DNA of 64,000 nt from Hippophae tibetana. Lineage: Eukaryota; Streptophyta; Magnoliopsida; Rosales; Elaeagnaceae. The position numbers and the translations under genes were made by a program. The stretch lies in assembly GCA_037013495.1 (NCBI GenBank), contig CM072810.1:31339843-31403842 (forward strand). The letters run 5' to 3'. Numbering within the stretch: the stretch's first letter is position 1; each line of letters begins with the position of its first letter. This document shows, in pieces, positions 36,735-44,415 of this stretch. The notes below the pieces were generated by a model. That model was not told where the DNA came from. It made no database searches and was given only the letters and a program-made list of their open reading frames with translations.

Positions 36735-38754
36735 TGATGAGTGCTCAAAAAGCACCAAAATAACCATGATTTTATGTACATTAATTGATTAAAAATATAT
36801 ATATTTATATGTTTTATCATATATTTATATAAATTTGTCTTTTTCGGAATCACGGGTATTTTTATTGTTTTTCAGGAATTTTGGCTTAAAAACGCAATTT
36901 AAAGACTCAAAGAGGAATACTTGAAGCAATACATCACAAATATATCAATAAATAAGTGAGAAAAGGTCAACAAACATGGAAAAATCGGACGAAATGGGTC
37001 GAAAAGGTCAAAAATGTCAAAAAGACGGAAATCGCGCGCCGCAGCCCAGCGCCCAGCCGCGCGCGCCCCAGCACGCCCCAACGCCCCATGCCGCGCGCGC
37101 CCGCGGGCACTGTTCACGCGCGCCGAGCTGCGCGCAGCGACAGCCCCAGCGCGCGCGCGCAGCGCCCAGCAGTAGCCCCACCGCGCGCCCAACGCATTTT
37201 CGCCCCATTTTTCACGTGCAGCAGCCCCTGTGACGTCATGCTGACGTCATTGATGACATCAGCAATTCCAATACGCGTTTTTACATTTTTTTAATATTTT
37301 TTTAACATTTTTTTACTCATTTTTTCTCTCCATCCTCACCTATAAATACCCCCCTTCCCTTCACTTCAAATCACACCTTCAAAACTCACTTCTCTCTTCT
37401 TTCTTTCTCTCATTTCTTAGTTTTTAGTTTCTCTTAGTTTCTTTCTTAGTTTCTAAGCTTTTCTTAGTTTTTCTCTTAGTTTTTAGTTCAATTCTCTTAG
37501 GTTTAGAGTTCTTCTCTTTTTGAGAGGAACTTGTAATGTTTTTGTAATAATTTAGATTTTTGATTCAATATATGGAAGTGCAAATTCCGCTCGGAGGTTT
37601 TCTAGCTACGGGAATAGCGTCAAAGTTCTGTAAGGATTTTATTTTCTTTACAGTTATTTTTATGCTTTATTCTTACATGTTATATTCAACTTGTCTGTGG
37701 TTAAATTTAACTATGCTGGCTGTTTAGTAAATATGATGTAATAATGACGTTGTTATGCTTGCGAAATATTAAATAGGTAAAAATCTCTAAAATGAATTGA
37801 TTTTTGTTTTTATTCAAGATTTTATATTAAGAATGTTAGAGAGAAATATATTATTTTTCATTACAAACTTAAACCTGAAAATTAGATTTTAAGGTTTAGT
37901 TATCCGGTCTAATTTAGAGTAGTGCTCTTTTATTTGTTGGTACAATCGCCCGGTAGTTAGAGTGAAACTCTATTTCGAAAGTTTTTATAAGAATTATTAT
38001 GTGAAAATATATTGACAACATGTTTTCAATAGTGGTTTTAAAACTTGAAAGTTAGTACTCGGATAATTAAATTCTTATGTTTAATTTGGACACCTTGAAT
38101 AATGTTTAAATTGTCTAACCCCACCAAAGGTGGCATTTAAATGGTTCATTTTCAATCTCTTAGAAAAAGGAATTAATTTAATTAAGCATATTAGTTATCA
38201 ACCCCACCCATAGGTGTTAATTGATTTGTTTAGTTAACAAAGAATATCTAACCCCACCAAAGGTGGTATTTATATAAAAAAGAGAGAATCAATAAAATAT
38301 CAATTTATATCTTTAATAACCTAGTTAATATGAGCAAGCATAATTAATTTAGTTATTACATCCATAAATACTCCGCTAATATAAATGCTAAAAATTTGCA
38401 TGAATATTTATTGAATCTGTATATATGTTTATTTTTAGATAATTATTTATTGAATTTGTATCTATGTTTATTTTTATGTTATTAGATTATATTTAATTAA
38501 TCTGTATATATGTTTATTTTATGTTATTAGATTAGGAACACAAAAACCAAACTATCGTGACAGGATGTTTAGGATTTAATTTCGTTTTTAAAAGTTTGAA
38601 TAATAAATTAAAAACCACATACATTCCTTCCTTAGATCGACCTTGGGAGTATACTTATCATTTTCTTCGAAATGATTCGTGCACTTGCGAGAGTTTTATA
38701 AATATTAAAACCAAAGTATTTGCAAAGATCGGCGATGCCGGTTTTCGTTCATCA
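36735..38754 (+). repeat. 5' LTR of the outer Athila-like element
   Basis: 2,020 bp, TGATGAGTGC...TTCATCA. U3 carries a GC-rich island (about 37030-37200), a G-box CACGTG (37213-37218), two TGACGTCA sites (37231-37238, 37242-37249), TGACATCA (37254-37261) and a TATAAATA box (37341-37348). U5 has three short hairpins built on ACCCCACC (about 38120, 38200, 38255). It is 52 bp shorter than the LTRs of the inner copy, mainly through an indel in the GC-rich island. Confidence 0.93.
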
Positions 38755-38760
38755 AGTTTT

Positions 38761-38778
38761 TGGCGCCGTTGCCGGGGA
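38761..38778 (+). other. tRNA-Asp primer-binding site, outer element
   Basis: TGGCGCCGTTGCCGGGGA is fully complementary to the 3' end of plant tRNA-Asp including CCA. It lies six bases after the LTR. Confidence 0.93.
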
Positions 38779-39029
38779 AGGAATAGCGTTTTTAAATTAT
38801 TTATCAAAATTTTAAAAACATTTTTGTGCTGTAAATAATTGTGATATTTTAACAATAATCAAATTTCAAAATTCATAAGAAATAATAAAATAAAAAATAA
38901 AATAAAATAAAATAAAATAAAAAAAATAATTTTTTTTTAATTGTAAAATAATTTAGAAATTTGAAATTTGAAGTAAAAAATTTTTACCGTTCATGAATAG
39001 TAAAAAAAAATAAAATAAAAAAAAAATTT

Positions 39030-39195
39030 CAAAAAAAATTTTAAGTTAATAAGAAATAATATAGAGTGAATAGTAAAATAAAATTACCGTTCATATAAAA
39101 AAAAATTTCAAAAACTTAAAATTCAAAAATTTTAAGTTAATAAGATATAATATAGCGTGAATAGTAAAATAAAATTACCGTTCATGAATAGTAAA
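39030..39195 (+). repeat. Tandem repeat in the outer leader
   Basis: A unit of about 88 bp containing TGAATAGTAAAATAAAATTA followed by CCGTTCAT occurs twice (near 39066 and 39154). The inner copy has it once (near 42318). Confidence 0.6.
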
Positions 39196-39260
39196 AAAAA
39201 AACATTACTTGAATTTATACCTAATTAACTAAATAACATGAAAAGTAAAAATCTAAGGGA

Positions 39261-39381
39261 GTTCTGTCTAGGAGACTAGTTCTTGGAATCCTTTGTGCCA
39301 CTCGTCTTTCCTGGGAACGTTGCTCTGGCTAGGAGAATGGTATTTAAGGAGCCGTTTGCACCACCATTCTTTCCTGGGAGC
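39261..39381 (+). ncRNA. Tandem leader hairpins, outer copy
   Basis: Counterpart of 42420-42539. Hairpin 2 (39322-39381) is intact. Hairpin 1 (39261-39318) carries ACTCGTC instead of ACTAGTC in its 3' arm, breaking a base pair, as expected in a copy no longer under selection. Confidence 0.6.
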
Positions 39382-39608
39382 ACTCTTGGTTAATACTAAT
39401 TATGTTACAAAATAAAAAAAATAAAAAAAAAATAAAAAAAAATAAAAAAAAATAATTAAAAAATAATTAAAAAAAAAAAACAAAAAACAATTTCTTTTTT
39501 TAGGGTTTAACTAGTTTTGTTTAGTGCTTTGTATTAAATAACATGTAAATTTTCTCTAAATTTTTTATTCTGTTGACAGGAGTTTTAAATTTACGTTTAC
39601 AATAGTCT

Positions 39609-39915
39609 ATGCGTGGTAGGAGATCCTTAGGAAACCCCCTTAACCATATGTAAATAAATTTCATAAATTTAAACAAGTGTCAACAAAACTGGATTCTACC
39701 CATCAACCTGTTTTTGAGCCAAACATAGAACCAAGTCTTAATCCTTTACTAGAACCAAAAGAAATGGAGGAAAACCAACATATTAGGGAAACCACGATGA
39801 AGGAGTTTGCAAGACCGGTAATAGGCACGGCAACTACCGTGATCCAGTTGGGAGAGGCTGCTCGGAATTATGACCTTAAAAATATTCATTTTTCTATGCT
39901 TCCTTCCTTTTATGG
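39609..39915 (+). pseudogene. Outer ORF1 gag, 5' part, frameshifted
   Basis: The start ATG at 39609 corresponds to 42717 in the intact copy, but one base is missing in the C-run and following bases near 39635, so the frame hits a stop at about 39651. The original frame reads from 39677 as STKLDSTHQPVFEPN and on to S-F-Y-G, where the younger element is inserted after TATGG (39911-39915). The gene continues at 53563. Confidence 0.9.
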
Positions 39916-40445
39916 TGATGAGTGCTCAAAAAGCACTAAAATAACCATGATTTTATGTACTGTAATTGATTAAAAATACATATATTTATATGTTTTATCA
40001 TATATTTATATAAATTTGTCTTTTTCGGAATCACGGGTATTTTTATTGTTTTTCAGGTATTTTGGCTTAAAAACGCAATGTAAAGACTTAAAGAGGAATA
40101 TTTGAAGCAATACATCACAAATATATCAATAAATAAGTGAGAAAAGGTCAACAAACATGGAAAAATCGGACGAAATGGGTCGAAAAGGTCAAAAATGTCA
40201 AAAAGACGGAAATCGCGCGTCGCAGCCCGGCCGTGCGCGCAGCCCAGCGCCCCAGCGCCCAGCCAGCGCGCCCCAGCGCCCCATCCCGCGCGCGCCCGCG
40301 CGCACTGGCATGCCCAGCTGCGCGCAACGCAGCGCGCTGGCACTGTTCACGCGCGCCGAGCTGCGCGCAGCGACAGCCCCAGCGCGCGCGCGCAGCGCCC
40401 AGCAGCCGCCCATCCGCGCGCCCAACGCGTTTTCGCCCCATTTTT

Positions 40446-40580
40446 CACGTGCAGCCGCCCCTGTGACGTCATGCTGACGTCATTGATGACATCAGCAAGT
40501 CCAATACGCGTTTTTACATTTTTTAATATTTTTTTAACATTTTTTTACTCATTTTTTCTCTCCATCCTCACCTATAAATA
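40446..40580 (+). promoter_or_regulatory. LTR promoter: G-box, tandem TGACGTCA sites, TATA box
   Basis: CACGTG (40446-40451), TGACGTCA (40464-40471), TGACGTCA (40475-40482) and a weaker TGACATCA (about 40487-40494) lie about 100 bp upstream of TATAAATA (40573-40580), directly after the GC-rich island. TGACG pairs 11-12 bp apart are typical targets of TGA-type bZIP factors in plants, and the G-box binds other bZIP or bHLH factors. The 3' LTR and both outer-family LTRs carry the same cluster. Transcription should start about 30 bp after the TATA box. Confidence 0.75.
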
Positions 40581-41351
40581 CCCCCCTTCCATTCACTTCA
40601 AATCACACCTTCAAAACTCACTTCTCTCTTCTTTCTTTCTCTCATTTCTTAGTTTTTAGTTTCTCTTAGTTTCTTTCTAAGTTTCTAAGCTTTTCTTAGT
40701 TTTTCTCTTAGTTTTTAGTTCAATTCTCTTAGGTTTAGTGTTCTTCTCTTTTTGAGAGGAACTTGTAATGTTTTTGTAATAATTTAGATTTTTGATTCAA
40801 TATATGGAAGTGCAAATTCCGCTCGGAGGTTTTCTAGCAACGGGAATAGCGTCGAAGTTCTGTAAGGATTTTATTTTCTTTACAGTTATTTTTATGCTTT
40901 ATTCTTACATGTTATATTCAACTTGTCTGTGGTTAAATTTAACTATGCTAGCTGTTTAGTAAAAATGATGTAATAACGACGTTGTTATGCTTGCGAAATA
41001 TTAAATAGGTAAAAATCTTTAAAATGAATTGATTTTGTTTTTATTCAAGATTTTATATTAAGAATGTTAGAGAGAAATATATTATTTTTCATTACAAACT
41101 TAAACCCGAAAATTAGATTTTAAGGTTTAGTTATCCGGTCTAATTTAGAGTAGTGCTCTTTTATTTGTTGGTACAATCGCCCGGTAGTTAGAGTGAAACT
41201 CTATTTCAAAAGTTTTTATAAGAATTATTATGTGAAAATGTATTGACAACATGTTTTCAATAGTGGTTTTAAAACTTGAAAGTTAGTACTCGGATAATTA
41301 AATTCTTAGGTTTAATTTGGACACCTTGAATAAAGTTTAAACTGTCTAACC

Positions 41352-41497
41352 CCACCAAAGGTGGCATTTAAATGGTTCATTTTCAATCTCTTAGAAAAAG
41401 GAATTAATTTAATTAAGCATATTAGTTATCAACCCCACCCATAGGTGTTAATTGATTTGTTTAGTTAACAAAGAATATCTAACCCCACCAAAGGTGG
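41352..41497 (+). ncRNA. Three U5 hairpins (ACCCCACC type)
   Basis: CCACC-AAA-GGTGG at 41352-41364, CACC-CATA-GGTG at 41436-41447 and CCACC-AAA-GGTGG again at 41485-41497 form three short stem-loops, each preceded by AACCC. They are present in every LTR of the family in this window, including the old fragment at 20.4-20.6 kb. They would lie in the transcribed leader. Confidence 0.55.
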
Positions 41498-41993
41498 TAT
41501 TTATATAAAAAAGAGAGAATCAATAAAATGTCAATTTATATCTTTAATAACCTAGTTAATATGAGCAAGCATAATTAATTTAGTTATTATATCCATAAAT
41601 ACTCCGCTAATATAAATGATAAAAATTTGCATGAACATTTATTGAATCCGTATATATGTTTATTTCTAGATAATTATTTATTGAATTTGTATCTATGTTT
41701 ATTTTTATGATTTTAGATTATATTTAATTAATCTGTATATATGTTTTATTTTATGTTATTAGATTAGGAACACACAAAACCAAACTATCGTGACAGGATG
41801 TTTAGGATTTAATTTCGTTTTTAAAAGATTGAATAATAAGTTAAAAACCACATACATTCCTTCCTTAGATCGACCTTGGGAGTATACTTATCATTTTCTA
41901 CGAAATGATTCGTGCACTTGCGAGAGTTTTATAAATATTAAAACCAAAGTATTTGCGAAGATTGGCGATGCCGGTTTTCGTTCATCAAGTTTT

Positions 41994-42011
41994 TGGCGCC
42001 GTTGCCGGGGA
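41994..42011 (+). other. tRNA-Asp primer-binding site, inner element
   Basis: TGGCGCCGTTGCCGGGGA, perfectly complementary to the tRNA-Asp 3' end, six bases after the LTR. It is identical in the outer copy. Confidence 0.95.
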
Positions 42012-42419
42012 AGGAATAGCGTTTTTTTTATTATTTATCAAAATTTTAAAAAACATTTTTGTGCTGTAAATAATTGTGATATTTTAATAATAATCAAATT
42101 TCAAAATTCGTAATAAATAAAAATAAAAATAAAAAATAAAAAAAATAATAATAATTTTTTTTTTAATTGTAAAATAATTTAGAAATTTGAAATTTGAAGT
42201 AAAAATTTTTACCGTTCATGAATAGTAAAAAAATAAAAAAATAAAAAAAAAAAAAATAAAAAAAAAAATTCAAAAACTAAAATTTCAAATTTTAAGTTAA
42301 TAAGAAATAATATAGCGTGAATAGTAAAATAAAATTACCGTTCATAAAAAAAAAAAAAAAAATTTACTTGAATTCATATCTAATTAACTAAATAGCATGA
42401 AAAGTAAAAATCTAAGGGA
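42012..42419 (+). other. A-rich leader of the inner element
   Basis: Non-coding, with long A-tracts and one copy of the TGAATAGTAAAATAAAATTA unit (near 42318). No gene is recognised. Confidence 0.6.
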
Positions 42420-42539
42420 GTTCTGTCTAGGAGACTAGTTCTTGAAGCCTTTGTGCCACTAGTCTTTCCTGGGAACGTTGCTCTGGCTAGGAGAATGGTA
42501 TTTAAGGAGCCGTTTGCACCACCATTCTTTCCTGGGAGC
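42420..42539 (+). ncRNA. Tandem covarying leader hairpins
   Basis: Hairpin 1 (42420-42476): GTTC pairs with GAAC, AGGA with TCCT, and GACTAGT with ACTAGTC. Hairpin 2 (42480-42539): GCTC with GAGC, AGGA with TCCT, and GAATGGT with ACCATTC. Both have the same internal loops (five bases opposite GG, then a TT bulge) and an apical loop of about 20 nt. Relative to each other the arms differ at three base pairs, each time changed on both sides, so pairing is kept. They lie between the primer-binding site and ORF1, where retroelement packaging, dimerisation or translation signals often lie. The role is unknown. Confidence 0.75.
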
Positions 42540-42716
42540 ACTCTTGGTTAATACTAATTATGTTACAAAAAAAAAAAACAAAAAAAAAACAAAAAACAAA
42601 AAACAAAATTTTTTTTTTTTTTTTTAACTAGTTTTGTTTAAGTGCTTTGTATTAAATTTTCTCTAAATTTTTTTATTTTGTTGACAGGAGTTTTAAATTT
42701 ACGTTTACAATAGTCT

Positions 42717-44054
42717 ATGCGTGGTAGGAGATCCTTAGGAAACCCCCTAACACCATATGTAAATAATTTTCATAAATTTAAACAAGTGTCAACAAAACTG
42801 GATTCTACCCATCAACCTGTTTTTGAGCCAAACATAGAACCAAGTCCTAATCCTTTACTAGAACCAAAAGAAATGGAGGAAAACCAACCTATGAGGGAAA
42901 CCACGATGAAGGAGTTTGCAAGACCGGTGATTGGCACGGCAACTGCCGCTATCCAGTTGGGAGAGGCTGCTCGGAATTATGACCTTAAAAATATCCATTT
43001 TTCTATGCTTCCTTCCTTTTATGGATTACCTAATGAAGATTCTCTTTCCTTTATGAGAGATTTCTATGCTACGGTCCAAACATTCCCCCTCGGTATTCTA
43101 AACGAGGATCAACTTAGGATGCGATGTTTTCCCTACACTCTAAAGGATAAGGCCAAAGCTTGGTTGATGTCACTTCCCCCAGGTTCTCTGATGACATGGG
43201 GTAACATTTACAATAAATTCATGGGAAAATTCTATTCCCATCAAAAAACATCAGAGTTGAGAGGAAAGATTGCTACTTTCTCTCAGATGGATGGAGAACC
43301 ATTCCATGAAGCGTGGGATAGGTTCAAGATGTTTCTCACTCAGTGTCCCCATCATAGCTTTCCCCTGCAGTTGCAGAACCAATTCTTTTACGACGGACTT
43401 ACACAACAATGTCAGTTCATTGTCGACAACGCTGCAGGAGGAGCAATAGGAGAAAAAACTGCCTCAGAGACGTATAACCTCTTTGAGATGTTGGGTGCTA
43501 ATTCCCAACAGAAAAGCTCCCGAGTGAGAAAAGCTGGAGTTCATGAAATCGACTCCAGTAATGAAGTTCAACAACAACTTGTTCAACTGACTAAGCAAGT
43601 TGCCCTTCTCGCTACACAAACCAACACCAATAATGAACAATATGGTTTGTACAGCAACATGGGACATGGTACTGAAGCCTGTCCATATCAAGGAGAAACA
43701 ACTGGACCTGAACAGGTCAATGTGTTGGGAGCATATCAACAGAGACCAAGGTTTGATCCCAATTCAAATACCTATAATCCTGGGTGGAGAAGTCATCCAA
43801 ATTTTTCTTGGAGGCAAAACAACCCTCCTTTCACTCAAAGCTCAAACCAGGCAGGCCAGCAATTCCACCCATCTATTCCAAGAAGCATTCCCAATAAACC
43901 AACCCTGGAGGACAACTTGAATTCTTTTATTCAAGTTTGTAGGGATAACCAATCTAAAACCAATCAACGGTTGGACTCTGTGGAAGCTTCTATTAAAAAG
44001 GTGGAAGTTCAAGTTGAACAGTTAGTTGAACATTTGCAAAAAGGCAAAGACTAA
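42717..44054 (+). CDS. ORF1: stand-alone Gag with degenerate zinc knuckle
   Basis: A 445-aa protein. Residues about 50-260 match the capsid-like Retrotrans_gag domain, with [16 protein letters not shown] and [12 protein letters not shown] low-complexity Gln/Asn/Pro segment follows, then a C-terminal coiled segment (about 395-440). At 309-322 the nucleocapsid knuckle reads Y-x2-Y-x4-H-x4-C, two Cys having become Tyr. The protein aligns with the first 370 residues or so of ORF2, so the element has two gag genes. It ends where the protease linker would begin. The ATG at 42717 has a weak context (T at -3, C at +4). A splice-acceptor-like TTTTGTTGACAG ends at 42687. Confidence 0.93.
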   Translation: MRGRRSLGNPLTPYVNNFHKFKQVSTKLDSTHQPVFEPNIEPSPNPLLEPKEMEENQPMRETTMKEFARPVIGTATAAIQLGEAARNYDLKNIHFSMLPSFYGLPNEDSLSFMRDFYATVQTFPLGILNEDQLRMRCFPYTLKDKAKAWLMSLPPGSLMTWGNIYNKFMGKFYSHQKTSELRGKIATFSQMDGEPFHEAWDRFKMFLTQCPHHSFPLQLQNQFFYDGLTQQCQFIVDNAAGGAIGEKTASETYNLFEMLGANSQQKSSRVRKAGVHEIDSSNEVQQQLVQLTKQVALLATQTNTNNEQYGLYSNMGHGTEACPYQGETTGPEQVNVLGAYQQRPRFDPNSNTYNPGWRSHPNFSWRQNNPPFTQSSNQAGQQFHPSIPRSIPNKPTLEDNLNSFIQVCRDNQSKTNQRLDSVEASIKKVEVQVEQLVEHLQKGKD

Positions 44055-44415
44055 TTTGAAACTTAAATGAATTCAATGAAGAGGAGACATTGAGTTTTTC
44101 ATTCTGCAATCTCCAAGCAACGTCTTACTAGAAGACGCTAAATTTTAGTCCTGTATGGGAGGTCACCCATTATTGTATTTTCCTTTGTTTTAGTTTGCGT
44201 GTAATAAAAATTCAGATGAAATAAAATTCGTTTGTTTCAAAAATTCTGTCCATTCGCTTAAATTTAAAAAAAAAAAAAAAAAAAAAAATATATTAGGTTC
44301 CTTGCACTTTTTGCTTTTACGTTTTATCAAGTTATACATATTTCTTAGAGATATCTACTAAAAGCAAAATGTTGATACACAATAGGAGGAGGATCATTTT
44401 CAACTACAAACAACC
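44055..44415 (+). other. ORF1-ORF2 intergenic region with acceptor-like site and uORF
   Basis: 361 nt without a long frame. It contains the hairpin module (44121-44170), an A-tract (about 44263-44287), a pyrimidine-rich stretch ending in TTTCTTAG (AG at 44347-44348) that resembles a splice acceptor, and a 26-codon upstream ORF (ATG 44369, stop ending 44449) that overlaps the ORF2 start in another frame. How ORF2 is translated is not evident from sequence alone; splicing or reinitiation are both possible. Confidence 0.5.
44121..44170 (+). ncRNA. Post-ORF1 two-hairpin module
   Basis: CGTCTT-ACTAG-AAGACG (44121-44137), then 17 nt, then ATGGG-AGGTCA-CCCAT (44155-44170). The same pair of stem-loops follows ORF2 (49600-49647), and a decayed copy is at 24783-24815. 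It begins 66 nt after the ORF1 stop. Confidence 0.65.

Larger units (their letters stand above)
39916..41987 (+). repeat. 5' LTR of the inner element
   Basis: 2,072 bp, TGATGAGTGC...TTCATCA. The order of parts is AT-rich U3, GC-rich island (about 40213-40435), promoter cluster, pyrimidine-rich R with TCTTAGTTT repeats (about 40645-40735), and AT-rich U5 with three ACCCC-type hairpins. The offset to the 3' LTR is 11,570 bp with no indel. Confidence 0.95.

Noticed and set aside
36956-37294. Overlapping Ala/Arg/Pro-rich open frames on both strands in the LTRs (also at 40053-40659, 51623-52229, 62899-63345)
   Set aside because: They follow from the GC-rich island, which lacks stop codons by composition. 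They lie in the U3 promoter upstream of the TATA box and change length with island indels.
38557-38838. Roughly 65-aa open frame at the end of each LTR (also 20761-20997, 41790-42113)
   Set aside because: The nucleotide sequence is conserved near the primer site in all copies, but the frame is broken in the solo LTRs and runs through the PBS. RNA function explains the conservation better than a peptide.
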